Numbered from the stretch's first letter, positions 47,499-55,894 are shown. The stretch is DNA of 64,000 nt from Candidatus Methylomirabilota bacterium (GCA_036005065.1 DASYQW010000197.1:37893-101892); one strand, 5' to 3'. Program-made: numbers and translations. The notes: generated from the letters alone by a model not told the origin.

Positions 47499-48527
47499 TC
47501 ACTGGCCGGCGGCGACCTTCTTCAGCTCCGCGCGGAACCCGGCGAGGATCCTGGCGGCGTCCACACCCTTGGCGCTGGCCTTCTTGATCCAGTCGTCGAT
47601 GATGGGCGCGGAGCGCTTCTGGACCTCGGCGACCAGGGCGGGGTCGGCGTTGACGATCTTGACCCCGGACTTCTTCAGCGCCTCCAGGCCCTTCCGGTCG
47701 GCCTCGTCCCAGGACTGGCCGGCCAGGCGGGCGAGGTGCTCGCCGGAGACCTTCTCGATCGCGGCCTGGTCCTCCTTCCCGAGCTTCGCCCACTTGTCCT
47801 CGTTCATGAAAAAGCCGAACGCCGAGCTGTACATCCCGCCCGGAAACAGCGTGGCCTGCTCGAGGACGGTCTCGAGCTTGAAGGAGACGATCGACTCCAT
47901 CGGGAAGAACACGCCGTCGGCGACGCCGGACTTCAGCAGCTCGTAGGACTCGGGCGCCGGCTTCACGAACGCCGAGGCGCCCAGCGCCTTCGCCACCGCC
48001 TCGGCGACCCCGCCGCCGGTGCGGATCTTGAGGCCCTGCAGGTCGTTGATGGTCCGGACCGGCGTCTTGGTGAACATCTGACCGGGGCCGTGCGTGAACA
48101 CGGCCAGGAGCTTCACGCCCTTGTACTCGCCGACCTTGTCCAGATACTTCCAGTGGATGCGCGAGTAGGCGACCGAGTTGACGAGGGCCGTGTCGCCGGC
48201 GCCGGGCAGCTCGGGCAGGAGCGGCAGGATGTGTCTGGCCGGGGTGTAGCTCGCGGTCACGTACGAGACGTCCACGAGGCCGTCCCGCACCGCGTCGAAG
48301 GTCCCGGGTGGCGCCGAGGGATGCTTGGGCAGCATCTGGAGCTTGACTCGGCCGTTGGTCGCCTTTTCGACCTCGGAGGCCCAGCCCTGCAGCACGACGC
48401 TGGTCAGGTGGTGTTGCGGCGACACCCACGAGGACATCGTGAGCGTGGTCTGCCCGAGCGCGGGCGGCGCGGCGGCGATGACGGTGCCGGCCACCGCGGC
48501 GAGCACGAGTATCCTCACGTTCGGCAT
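47499..48527 (-). CDS. dctP: TRAP transporter substrate-binding protein
   Basis: This is the periplasmic receptor of the TRAP system. The 342-residue product starts with a signal peptide (residues 1-26, hydrophobic core ILVLAAVAGTVIAAAP, likely cut after ALG). The core has INDLQGLKIRTGGGVAEAV, where the arginine is the usual carboxylate anchor, and MYSSAFGFFMNEDKWAKL. This places it in the DctP family; the ligand is probably an organic acid. AAAGGAGG precedes the ATG. Gene order is dctP-dctQ-dctM with 40-bp and overlapping junctions. Confidence 0.93.
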   Translation of the reverse strand: MPNVRILVLAAVAGTVIAAAPPALGQTTLTMSSWVSPQHHLTSVVLQGWASEVEKATNGRVKLQMLPKHPSAPPGTFDAVRDGLVDVSYVTASYTPARHILPLLPELPGAGDTALVNSVAYSRIHWKYLDKVGEYKGVKLLAVFTHGPGQMFTKTPVRTINDLQGLKIRTGGGVAEAVAKALGASAFVKPAPESYELLKSGVADGVFFPMESIVSFKLETVLEQATLFPGGMYSSAFGFFMNEDKWAKLGKEDQAAIEKVSGEHLARLAGQSWDEADRKGLEALKKSGVKIVNADPALVAEVQKRSAPIIDDWIKKASAKGVDAARILAGFRAELKKVAAGQ

Positions 48528-48677
48528 GTCGGCCTCCTTTTGCGGCTCCGGCGGTCCGCCGCCGCCGGGTAGTGTATCAGCCTTCCGCAGGCCTCCGCGA
48601 CGCGGACTTGCCGGGCCCCCGCGGCTTGACGTAGCGTAATGCCACACGAACTGTCTCGTCATCTCCCAGGAGGCGGC

Positions 48678-49583
48678 ATGAAGCTCGGGATCTGCGTGCC
48701 CCACTACGGCCGGCCCCTCGAGCCCGGTCGGATCCTCGAGGTCGTCCGGCGCGCGGAGGACCGTGGCCTGGACTCCGTCTGGGTGACCGACCACGTCATC
48801 GTGCCCCGGGACGCCACCCTGATCTACCGCGACCACATGCTCGATCCCCTCGCGGTCCTGCCGTGGCTGGCCGGGGTCACGGAGCGCATCACCCTCGGGA
48901 CCAGCGTCGTGGTCCTGCCCTACCGCTCGCCGATCCCGGTCGCCAAGCTGCTGGCGAGCGTCGACGTCCTCTCGGGTGGCCGGCTGATCGTCGGCGTCGC
49001 GATCGGCTGGCTGGAGGCCGAGTTCGCCGCGCTCGGCGTGCCGTTCCGCGAGCGGGTCAGCCGCGCCGAGGAGGCCATCGAGCTGATGCAGGCGCTATGG
49101 ACCGCGGAGCAGCCGGAACTGGACACGCGGCGGCATCATCTCCACGGCCTCGAGGCGTCGCCGCTGCCGCTCCAGAAGCCCCGGCCGCCGATCTGGGTCG
49201 GCGGTAGCAGCGAGGGCGCGCTCCGCCGCGCCGCCCGCCTCGCCGACGGCTGGCACGCCACCGCCACCACCCACGAGGCGTTCCGCCAGGGCGCCGAGGC
49301 CGTGCGCCGCTTCTGGAAGGAGGCCGGCCGCCAGGGCGAGCCTGTCCTGTCGCTTCGCATCCCGCTCTTCGTCGACGGCGTCCATCGGCCGGCGGTGGAT
49401 ATGGCCTTCATGCGCGGCCGCCCGGCGGTGACCGGATCGGTCGCGCAGGTGACCGAGACGCTGCGCGGCTTCCAGGCGCTCGGCTGTGCTCACGTCGCCC
49501 TCGAAGTCTCGTACTCGGTCTATCCCGCTATCCTGGAGACCATCGACCTCCTGGCCCGGGAGGTGAAGCCGGCGGTCGCGTGA
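48678..49583 (+). CDS. LLM-class flavin-dependent oxidoreductase, F420-type subgroup
   Basis: The 301-residue TIM-barrel protein starts with MKLGICVPHYGRPLEPG and has GLDSVWVTDHVIVP, ITLGTSVVVLPYRSP, LSGGRLIVGVAIGWLEAEF and WVGGSSEGALRRAARLADGW. This is the bacterial luciferase-like pattern of the TIGR03619-type putative F420-dependent group; whether it uses F420 or FMN is not visible. AGGAGG lies four bases before the ATG. It is divergent from the TRAP operon, which suggests a common catabolic role (inference). Confidence 0.9.
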   Translation: MKLGICVPHYGRPLEPGRILEVVRRAEDRGLDSVWVTDHVIVPRDATLIYRDHMLDPLAVLPWLAGVTERITLGTSVVVLPYRSPIPVAKLLASVDVLSGGRLIVGVAIGWLEAEFAALGVPFRERVSRAEEAIELMQALWTAEQPELDTRRHHLHGLEASPLPLQKPRPPIWVGGSSEGALRRAARLADGWHATATTHEAFRQGAEAVRRFWKEAGRQGEPVLSLRIPLFVDGVHRPAVDMAFMRGRPAVTGSVAQVTETLRGFQALGCAHVALEVSYSVYPAILETIDLLAREVKPAVA

Positions 49584-49605
49584 GACCGTGCCGGGCGCCG
49601 CGGCT

Positions 49606-50088
49606 TCACGCGTTCCACTCGGGCGGGCCGTCATCCATGTAGCCGCACTGCTCGCACGGGCTCGCATAGTGCGTGGCCGGGGGCATGGCCACCGCGAGCC
49701 GGAGCGAGAGCTCCTCGCCCACGTTCCGGATGTGGTGGACCGTCCCTCGCGGCACCCACACGATGTCGCTCCGGCTCGCCCGAAAGACCACCCCGCCGGT
49801 CAGCTCCCACTCCAGCAGCCCGGCGAGGACGACCCACCATTCGTCGAAGTCGCGGTGCCAGTGGGGGCGGTTGCCACCGCCCGGTGGACTGGCGATCAGC
49901 GTGACCAGTTGACGCTCGTCGGCGATGAGCCGGCGGGCCCAGGGCGGGGACCCCATCTGCCCGATCACGTCGGCGACGCGGGTATGGAGCACGTTGGGCC
50001 AGGTGGCGTTCGCCGTGCTCGGGGGAGCCGGGCCCGGCGCCAGACGGCCGATGACGATGGTCGAGGGCGGCGAGGGATCGGTCGGCAT
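49606..50088 (-). CDS. Cupin-domain protein
   Basis: The 160-residue protein has one cupin core: motif 1 HWHRDFDEWWVVLAGLLEWEL and motif 2 VWVPRGTVHHIRN, with histidines for a metal. The end holds two cysteines spaced C-x2-C (PCEQCGYMDDG), a small metal or redox site found in some cupin dioxygenases. Function unknown. The ATG at 50088 is set by GAGGTGA five bases upstream; a GTG at 50094 is an alternative. It ends 23 bp from the convergent LLM gene. Confidence 0.85.
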   Translation of the reverse strand: MPTDPSPPSTIVIGRLAPGPAPPSTANATWPNVLHTRVADVIGQMGSPPWARRLIADERQLVTLIASPPGGGNRPHWHRDFDEWWVVLAGLLEWELTGGVVFRASRSDIVWVPRGTVHHIRNVGEELSLRLAVAMPPATHYASPCEQCGYMDDGPPEWNA

Positions 50089-50090
50089 CT

Positions 50091-50168
50091 TCACCTCATG
50101 AGGATCGCCAGGACCATGGCACTAGGCGTGCTCGATTTCTTCTCCGCCTGCGCCAGCCAGGAGCCCAT
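50091..50168 (-). CDS. Possible 25-aa leader ORF before the cupin gene
   Basis: An ATG at 50168 opens a 25-codon frame (MGSWLAQAEKKSSTPS then AMVLAILMR) whose TGA lies two bases before the cupin ATG and overlaps its ribosome site. It lies inside the transcript predicted from the promoter at 50227-50198. It has no good ribosome site of its own, and upstream in-frame codons (HSDGAYRE) could mean a decayed gene end instead. Weak call. Confidence 0.25.
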   Translation of the reverse strand: MGSWLAQAEKKSSTPSAMVLAILMR

Positions 50169-50257
50169 CTCGCGGTACGCCCCGTCGGAATGCGCCCAGC
50201 CTAGCCCGGTGGCTGGCGCAGGGTCAAGGCGTGGGCCCGTCAGGCGTGGGCCTGTCG
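50147..50257. repeat. Inverted and tandem repeats in the cupin-Ku divergent region
   Basis: CCTGCGCCAGCCA (50147-50159) is perfectly inverted at 50210-50222, with 50 bp between. Next to it a 15-bp tandem duplication runs 50228-50242 and 50243-50257 (GGCGTGGGCC core, two mismatches). The right arm lies in the spacer of the cupin promoter. The 362-bp gap (50089-50450) otherwise holds only the promoters and the weak leader ORF. Confidence 0.65.
50198..50227 (-). promoter_or_regulatory. Promoter of the cupin gene
   Basis: On the minus strand TTGACC (50227-50222), 18 bp and TAGGCT (50203-50198). TAGGCT also occurs as the likely -10 box before cinA (40106) and the SDR gene (44813). One arm of a 13-bp inverted repeat fills most of the spacer. 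Confidence 0.45.
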
Positions 50258-50337
50258 CCGGACGAAAGCCACGTTCGCCCCAGTATCTGGGGCCGCCGGG
50301 TGGAGACGGGCCCGGCCGGCGGGGCCCGGGGCATCAT

Positions 50338-50367
50338 TTGCGGGGGTAGGCGGCGGGTTGCTATCAT
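50338..50367 (+). promoter_or_regulatory. Promoter of ku
   Basis: TTGCGG (50338-50343), 18 bp and TATCAT (50362-50367). The leader of about 75 nt to the Ku ATG ends in GAGGAGGCAG, a good ribosome site. Confidence 0.45.
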
Positions 50368-50450
50368 GACAGAGCCTGCCCGGAGCGCCCCCGTTTCCTC
50401 GCGCCGCGCTTCCCGGGCGAACCCGTTCGCGTCCCGCGAGGAGGCAGCGT

Positions 50451-51311
50451 ATGGCGTCCGTCTGGACCGGGGTCATCACCTTCGGGCTGGTGTCGATCCC
50501 CATCAAGCTCTACGTCGCCGCGCGCCCGGAGACGGTCTCGTTCAACCAGCTCCATTCGGTCTGCCGCTCGCGGCTTCGCCAGAAGCTCTACTGCCCGACC
50601 TGCGAGCGCGACGTCGAACGCGCCGAGATCGTCAAGGGCTACAAGCTCGACGGATACGTCGTGATGGAGGACGCCGATTTCGAGGCGGCCGAGCGCGAAG
50701 GCTCACGCGCGCTCGAGGTGCTGGAGTTCGTGGAGGTCGCGAGCGTCGACCCGATCTACCTCGAGCGGTCCTACTACCTGGCCCCGCAGGAGGCGAGTGA
50801 GCGGGCCTATCACGTCCTCCTCCGGGCGCTGGCCGAGGCCGGGAAGGCCGCGGTCGTGCGGTTCGTCATGGGGACACGCGAGTATCACGCGCTCCTGCGC
50901 CCGTCGGACGGGAAGCTCGTGCTGCACACGCTCTATTACGGCGACGAGGTGCGGGAGCTCGAGGCCCGCTGGAAGCCGGTCGAGCCCTCGCCCCAGGAGG
51001 TGGAGCTGGCCAAGAAGCTGATCGACGCCCTGGCCCAGGACTTCGATCCCGGCAAGTACCACGACGAGTACCGGGCCAAGCTCCTCGAGCTGATCCAGAA
51101 GAAGGGCGAGGGGCAGACGATCGTCCCGCCGGCCGAGCGACGCGAGCCGGCGAAGGTCGTGAACCTGATGGAAGCCCTCCGGCAGTCGGTCGAGCAGGTG
51201 AAGAAGCCCCTGTCGAAGGTCGAGCCCGAGGCCCGCGAGGCTGTCGCCGGCAAGGTCAAGCGAGCCGCCGCGGCCGGGGGCCGCCCCGCCCGGAAGACGG
51301 CCCGAAAGTAG
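50451..51311 (+). CDS. ku: Bacterial Ku, non-homologous end-joining protein
   Basis: Ku forms a homodimeric ring on DNA ends and recruits LigD. The 286-residue product starts MASVWTGVITFGLVSIPIKLY, has the bacterial cysteine set in VCRSRLRQKLYCPTCERDVE, GYKLDGYVVMEDADFE, and YYLAPQEASERAYHVLLRAL. It ends in a Lys/Arg/Ala-rich tail that binds DNA in other bacterial Ku proteins. ligD is not in the window, so the ligase must lie elsewhere if the pathway works. A MerR-TPR gene follows after 13 bp. Confidence 0.95.
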   Translation: MASVWTGVITFGLVSIPIKLYVAARPETVSFNQLHSVCRSRLRQKLYCPTCERDVERAEIVKGYKLDGYVVMEDADFEAAEREGSRALEVLEFVEVASVDPIYLERSYYLAPQEASERAYHVLLRALAEAGKAAVVRFVMGTREYHALLRPSDGKLVLHTLYYGDEVRELEARWKPVEPSPQEVELAKKLIDALAQDFDPGKYHDEYRAKLLELIQKKGEGQTIVPPAERREPAKVVNLMEALRQSVEQVKKPLSKVEPEAREAVAGKVKRAAAAGGRPARKTARK

Positions 51312-51324
51312 TCGGGAGTCAGCT

Positions 51325-52197
51325 GTGTGGGTTTTCACGGACCGGGAGGTCAGCCGCCTCCTGGCCCTCACGCCCCGCCGGGCCACTCAGCTCCGGCGCC
51401 TCGGGCTCCTCCATCCGGCCGATCGCCCGGGCTCGTATAGCTTCCGCGAGATCGTGAGCCTGCGGGTCGCCAAGACCCTTCTCGAGCAAGGGCTGACCGT
51501 CCGGCAGGTGCGGAGGGCGCTGGGCGCACTGCGACGGCTGGTTCCCGATTCCGAGGCGCCCCTGGCCGAGCTGCGGGTGGCGGTCCGGGGCGGCGAGGTC
51601 TTCATCGAGAAGGATGCCCAGCTCCTGGAACCCTCCGGGCAGATCGTGATGGAGTTCTCGGGCAAGGAGCTCGAGGAAGCCGCCCGGGACTCGGCGCTCC
51701 GGGGGCTGGTGCGGCCTATCGCCCGGCCGGAGAACGAGGCCGACCGCTGGTTCGACCTGGCGTCCCAGTGGGACGGAGAGCCCGCCCAGTGGGAGCGCGC
51801 GCTCGACGCGTACCAGCGGGTCACGACGCTGGATCCGCAGCACGGAGCCGCCTGGAACAATCTCGGCCTGCTCCACCATCGGATGGGCCGCTACGAGGAC
51901 GCCCGGCGGCACTACGAGCTGGCGCTGGCTGCCGATCCCATCTGCGCCGAGGCAGCCTACAATCTCGGCTCCCTCCACGACGACCTCGCCGACCTCGGGC
52001 AGGCGGTCGCCTGGTACCGACGGGCCCTGGAAGTGCGGCCCGACTACGCCGACGCTCACTTCAACCTGGCGGCCGCGCTGGAGCGGCGGGGCGACGTCAC
52101 GGCGGCGCGGCGTCACTGGCTCCGCTACCTCGACCTGGATCCGGAGAGCCGCTGGGCCGAGATCGCGCGCGCCCGCGCCTACGCGCCCCCGGAGTAG
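51325..52197 (+). CDS. MerR-type HTH protein fused to TPR repeats
   Basis: The first 70 residues form a MerR-like winged helix (FTDREVSRLLALTPRRATQL, YSFREIVSLRVAKTLLEQGL). A linker of about 65 residues follows, then three to four TPR units (about 140-285, for example AAWNNLGLLHHRMGRYEDA and EAAYNLGSLHDDLADLGQA). Such a fusion suggests a regulator that senses a protein partner. The 13-bp gap to ku implies co-transcription, so a role in controlling end-joining is possible but unproven. The GTG at 51325 has GGGAG upstream. The stop is 3 bp before a repeat-element box. Confidence 0.85.
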   Translation: MWVFTDREVSRLLALTPRRATQLRRLGLLHPADRPGSYSFREIVSLRVAKTLLEQGLTVRQVRRALGALRRLVPDSEAPLAELRVAVRGGEVFIEKDAQLLEPSGQIVMEFSGKELEEAARDSALRGLVRPIARPENEADRWFDLASQWDGEPAQWERALDAYQRVTTLDPQHGAAWNNLGLLHHRMGRYEDARRHYELALAADPICAEAAYNLGSLHDDLADLGQAVAWYRRALEVRPDYADAHFNLAAALERRGDVTAARRHWLRYLDLDPESRWAEIARARAYAPPE

Positions 52198-52200
52198 GAG

Positions 52201-52333
52201 TGTCGGAGTAACCCGGCGCCTACGGCCGACCATGCGGTGCAGCGACGAGCGCTCCGAGCGGCGGCTTTGCCGCCGCGACCCCTCTTGGGGGAGGTTTCGG
52301 AGGGGGCCGTCGAGGCCCCCCCCGAGCACCTAG
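52201..52333 (+). repeat. Intergenic double-hairpin element, type A, forward
   Basis: TGTCGGAGTAA at 52201-52211 is followed by ACCCGGCGCC, a variable 37-bp stretch, the scaffold hairpin at 52258-52276, and the type A hairpin at about 52297-52324 (one extra C run). CTAG at 52330-52333 touches the purD ATG. It fills the whole gap between the MerR-TPR gene and purD. Confidence 0.85.
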
Positions 52334-53620
52334 ATGCGAGTCCTCCTCGTCGGCGGCGGTGGCCGCGAGCACGCCCTGGCCTGGAAGCTCGCGCAGAGCC
52401 CGCACGTGACCCGCCTCTACGCGGCGCCCGGCAACCCGGGCATCGCCGAGGTCGCCGAGTGCGTGCCGATCGCGGTGGACGCCGTGTCGGAGCTGGCCCG
52501 CCTGGCCACGCGGGAACGGATCGCCCTCACCATCGTCGGCCCGGAGCTGCCGCTCGCCCTCGGGATCGTGGACCACTTCGCGGAGCAGGGCCTTCCGGCC
52601 TTCGGGCCCACGCGGGCGGCCGCCGAGCTCGAGAGCTCCAAGATATTCGCCAAGCAGCTCTTCGCCCGCTACGGGATCCCGACCGCGCGCTTCGGGACCT
52701 TCGAGGATCCCGTCAAGGCCCGCGAGTTTGCGCGGGGCCTCGGCGGCCGGGCCGTCGTGAAGGCCGATGGCCTGGCGGCCGGGAAGGGCGCCGTCGTCTG
52801 CCGTGATCTCCCGTCGACCGAGCAGGCCATCGGCGACATGCTCGAGCGGCGCGTGTTCGGAGCCGCCGGCGCTCGCATCGTGGTCGAGGAGTTCCTCGAG
52901 GGGGAGGAGGTCTCCCTCTTCGCCCTCACCGACGGCCACGCGATCTGCCCGCTCGGAGCCGCCCAGGACCACAAGGCCGTGTTCGACGACGACCGGGGCC
53001 CGAACACGGGAGGGATGGGCGCCTACTCGCCGCCGCCCGTCCTCGGCGCCGAGCTGACGGGGACGATCGTCGAGACGGTGCTGCGCCCTACCGTCGAGGC
53101 GATGCGGGCCGAGGGGCGTCTGTTTCGCGGCGTCCTGTACGCCGGGCTCATGCTGACGCGCGAGGGGCCGAAGCTCCTCGAGTACAACGTCCGCCACGGC
53201 GATCCCGAGTGCCAGGCTCTCATGGTCCGGCTGGCGGGCGATCTCCTCCCTCTGTGCCGGGCGGTCGCCGAGGGCGCCGGCCTGCCGCCGGAGGTCGCCT
53301 GGCGTCCCGAGGCGGCGGTGTGTGTCGTGCTCGCCTCCGGTGGGTACCCGGGGTCGTATGCGACGGGTCACGCGATCACCGGCATCGAGGCGGCCGCCCG
53401 ACACGCGGGCGTCTCGGTCTTTCACGCCGGCACGGCGGTGCGGGACGGGCGCCTCGTGACGGCCGGGGGCCGCGTCCTCGGCGTGACCGCGCGCGGACCC
53501 GACATCCCGGCGGCGATCGAGGCCGCCTATGCCGCGGTCGCGGAGATCCGCTTCGAGGGCATGCACTACCGGCGGGACATCGGGCGCCGAGCATCGCGAC
53601 GCCTCGGGAGACCGGCATGA
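52334..53620 (+). CDS. purD: Phosphoribosylamine-glycine ligase (GAR synthetase)
   Basis: PurD joins glycine to phosphoribosylamine with ATP, the second purine step. The 428-residue ATP-grasp protein shows LLVGGGGREHALAWKLAQS, AVVKADGLAAGKGAVVC, DHKAVFDDDRGPNTGGMGAY and LEYNVRHGDPECQ (the family usually has NxRFGDPE; here HGDPE). The ATG touches the repeat-element end, so no normal ribosome site is present. The stop overlaps purE as ATGA. The main pur cluster ends 13.5 kb upstream. Confidence 0.95.
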   Translation: MRVLLVGGGGREHALAWKLAQSPHVTRLYAAPGNPGIAEVAECVPIAVDAVSELARLATRERIALTIVGPELPLALGIVDHFAEQGLPAFGPTRAAAELESSKIFAKQLFARYGIPTARFGTFEDPVKAREFARGLGGRAVVKADGLAAGKGAVVCRDLPSTEQAIGDMLERRVFGAAGARIVVEEFLEGEEVSLFALTDGHAICPLGAAQDHKAVFDDDRGPNTGGMGAYSPPPVLGAELTGTIVETVLRPTVEAMRAEGRLFRGVLYAGLMLTREGPKLLEYNVRHGDPECQALMVRLAGDLLPLCRAVAEGAGLPPEVAWRPEAAVCVVLASGGYPGSYATGHAITGIEAAARHAGVSVFHAGTAVRDGRLVTAGGRVLGVTARGPDIPAAIEAAYAAVAEIRFEGMHYRRDIGRRASRRLGRPA

Positions 53621-54156
53621 GCCGGGCCAGCGCGGGGCCGCGGGTCGGCATCTTGATGGGAAGCGACTCGGACCTCGAAGTGCTGCAGGAAGCGGCCAGG
53701 GTGCTCGAGGCCCTCGGGGTCTCGTACGAGATGACGGTGGCGTCCGCCCACCGGACGCCCGAGCGGACTCGGCGGTGGGTGCAGGAGGCGGCCGGCCGCG
53801 GTGTCCGGGTCTTCATCGCCGGCGCCGGCGGTGCCGCCGCGCTGCCGGGCTTCGTGGCGTCCGAGACGACGATGCCCGTGATCGGCGTACCGATGCCATC
53901 GGTGCTGAACGGCCTCGACTCGCTCCTGTCGATGGTCCAGATGCCGCGAGGGGTGCCCGTCGCGACCCTCGCGATCGGCAAGCCCGGCGCCGCCAACGCC
54001 GGGATCCTGGCCGCCCAGATCCTCGCCGTGGCGGACGAGGCCGTGGCGCGACGGCTCCGGACCTTCCGCGACGAGCTGGCCCGGGAGGTGGAAGCCCGGG
54101 CTCGGAAAGTCGAGGCCGCGGCACGGCCGGATCCCACGCGTGGGGGCAGCGCGTGA
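53617..54156 (+). CDS. purE: N5-carboxyaminoimidazole ribonucleotide mutase
   Basis: PurE moves the carboxyl of N5-CAIR to make CAIR. The 179-residue product has ILMGSDSDLEVLQEA, the SAHRTPERT motif, GAGGAAALPGFVA and DSLLSMVQMPRGVPVATLAIG. This is the class I pattern, which needs PurK for its substrate; no purK is in the window. A charged C-terminal helix extends past the core. The start overlaps the purD stop. Confidence 0.94.
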   Translation: MSRASAGPRVGILMGSDSDLEVLQEAARVLEALGVSYEMTVASAHRTPERTRRWVQEAAGRGVRVFIAGAGGAAALPGFVASETTMPVIGVPMPSVLNGLDSLLSMVQMPRGVPVATLAIGKPGAANAGILAAQILAVADEAVARRLRTFRDELAREVEARARKVEAAARPDPTRGGSA

Positions 54157-54214
54157 CACACGGTCCGGGGGCCGACCGCGGCGCCGGATGACCACCCGGG
54201 AGGCCCGCGCGCGA

Positions 54215-54838
54215 ATGCTCCCGATCGACCCGGAGCGCCCGGCCCCGGCCATCTTGGTCACCGCCGCCGGTGTCATCCGGGACAGCGGCCTGGTGGCCTT
54301 CCCCACCGAGACCTTCTACGGCCTGGGCGCCAACGCGCTCGACCCCGAGGCCGTGGCGCGGGTGTTCCGCGCCAAGGGGCGGCCGGCCGACAAGCCCCTC
54401 CTCGTCCTCGTCGATTCGCTGGCGATGGCCGAGGCCGTCGTCGCCGAGCTGCCCGGCCGGGCCCGGCAGCTGATCACGCGCTACTGGCCCGGGCCGCTCA
54501 CGCTGATCCTGCCGGCCCGATCTCATCTTCCCGCCGCGCTCACCGCGGGAACCGGCACGATCGGCGTGCGCGTCTCCGGCCACCCGCTGGCCCGCGCCCT
54601 GGCGCAGGCGGCGGCCCTGCCGATCACGGCGCCCAGCGCCAACCTGCACGGAGACCCGAGCCCGCGGACGGCGGCCGAGGTGATGGCCAGCCTCGGCGAC
54701 CGCGTGGATCTCGTCCTCGACGGCGGTGTGACGGCCGGCGGGCCGCCCTCCACCGTGCTCGACCTGACCGGGGTCGAGCCGCGCATCGTGCGGCCCGGGG
54801 CGGTGGTGCTGACACCTGACGACCTCAGGCCCGCCTGA
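54215..54838 (+). CDS. tsaC: Threonylcarbamoyl-AMP synthase (YrdC/Sua5 domain)
   Basis: This enzyme makes threonylcarbamoyl-AMP for the t6A37 modification of ANN-decoding tRNAs. The 207-residue protein has GLVAFPTETFYGLGANALDP, the substrate site KGRPADKPLLVLV, YWPGPLTLILPA and the SAN motif in APSANLHGDPSPR. Only the YrdC domain is present; the Sua5 C-terminal domain is missing, so it is TsaC-like. The ATG at 54215 has GGGAGG eleven bases upstream; ATG 54188 is the alternative. Confidence 0.9.
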   Translation: MLPIDPERPAPAILVTAAGVIRDSGLVAFPTETFYGLGANALDPEAVARVFRAKGRPADKPLLVLVDSLAMAEAVVAELPGRARQLITRYWPGPLTLILPARSHLPAALTAGTGTIGVRVSGHPLARALAQAAALPITAPSANLHGDPSPRTAAEVMASLGDRVDLVLDGGVTAGGPPSTVLDLTGVEPRIVRPGAVVLTPDDLRPA

Positions 54839-54841
54839 CGC

Positions 54842-55894
54842 GTGGAGCTGGTCTCCCGCCGGGCCCTCGTCCGCCTGGCCGTCCTGGTGTCACTGCTGGC
54901 CGCCGCGGGCGTGGTCGTGTGGCTCCTGATGCTCCGCATGCCGGGCGCGAGCCATCACGGAGCGCTGGCCCCGCTCACGGACCCCGAGGTCGCCCTCCGC
55001 GACGAGCTGCGCCGGCACGTCGCGGTGCTGGCGGGGGAGATCGGCGAGCGCCACCTTCTCGTCCCGGCGAAGCTCGCCCGGGCGGTAGAGTACCTGGAGG
55101 CGACGTTCGCCAGCGCCGGCTATCACGTCCGCCGCCATACCTACGAGATCGAACATCAGGCGCTTCCCGCTCCCGAGGCGGTGCGCGTGTTCCACAACCT
55201 CGAGGTGGAGCGCCCCGGCGCCGCCCGGGCCGAGGAGATCGTCCTCGTCGGGGCCCACTACGACACCGTTCTGGGTACCGGGGGCGCCAACGACAACGCC
55301 AGCGGCGCCGCCGCCGTCCTCGCCCTGGCCCGGCGCTTCGCGAGCCGCACGCTGCCCCGGACGCTCCGGTTCGTCCTGTTCGCCAATGAGGAGTTCTACT
55401 TCCAGCGGCCGCAGATGGGCAGCCTCGTCTACGCCCGGGCACTCCGCCGGCGCGGCGACCGCGTGGTCGTGATGCTGAGTCTCGAGACGATCGGTTATTA
55501 CTCGGACCGCGAGGGCAGCCAGCTCTATCCCCCGCCGCTGGGTCTGGTTTTCCCGTCGGTCGGTAACTTCGTCGGGTTCGTCGGGAACCTCGGCTCACGG
55601 GCCGAGGTCCGGTCGGCGATCGCCGCGTTTCGCCGCCATGCCCGCTTCCCCTCGGAGGGGGCGGCCATGCCACCCATCCTGCCCGGGATCGCGTGGTCGG
55701 ATCACTGGGCGTTCTGGCAGGCGGGCTATCCCGCGCTCATGGTCACCGACACCGCGCCGTACCGCTATCAGTGGTACCACCATCCGGGAGACACCCCGGA
55801 CAAGCTCGACTACGAACGGATGGCGCGCGTGGTCGCCGGACTGGGGTCGATGCTGGCGGAGTTGGCGGGGCTCCCCGGGGCGGGCGCTCAGTGA
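54842..55894 (+). CDS. M28 family zinc aminopeptidase, membrane-anchored
   Basis: An N-terminal hydrophobic helix (residues 8-31) anchors or exports the protein. The catalytic domain has the M28 metal motifs VGAHYDTV, NDNASGAAA and FANEEFYF, with the terminal WSDHWAFWQAGYPALMV and PYRYQWYHHPGD carrying the last ligand. Length is 350 residues. Function is probably peptide trimming in the periplasm. The GTG at 54842 lies 3 bp after tsaC, so the two are co-transcribed. Confidence 0.9.
   Translation: MELVSRRALVRLAVLVSLLAAAGVVVWLLMLRMPGASHHGALAPLTDPEVALRDELRRHVAVLAGEIGERHLLVPAKLARAVEYLEATFASAGYHVRRHTYEIEHQALPAPEAVRVFHNLEVERPGAARAEEIVLVGAHYDTVLGTGGANDNASGAAAVLALARRFASRTLPRTLRFVLFANEEFYFQRPQMGSLVYARALRRRGDRVVVMLSLETIGYYSDREGSQLYPPPLGLVFPSVGNFVGFVGNLGSRAEVRSAIAAFRRHARFPSEGAAMPPILPGIAWSDHWAFWQAGYPALMVTDTAPYRYQWYHHPGDTPDKLDYERMARVVAGLGSMLAELAGLPGAGAQ

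Noticed and set aside
48626..48654. TTGACG-N17-AACTGT before the LLM gene
   Set aside because: The -10 box is too weak to call without mapping data, though a promoter must lie in this divergent gap.
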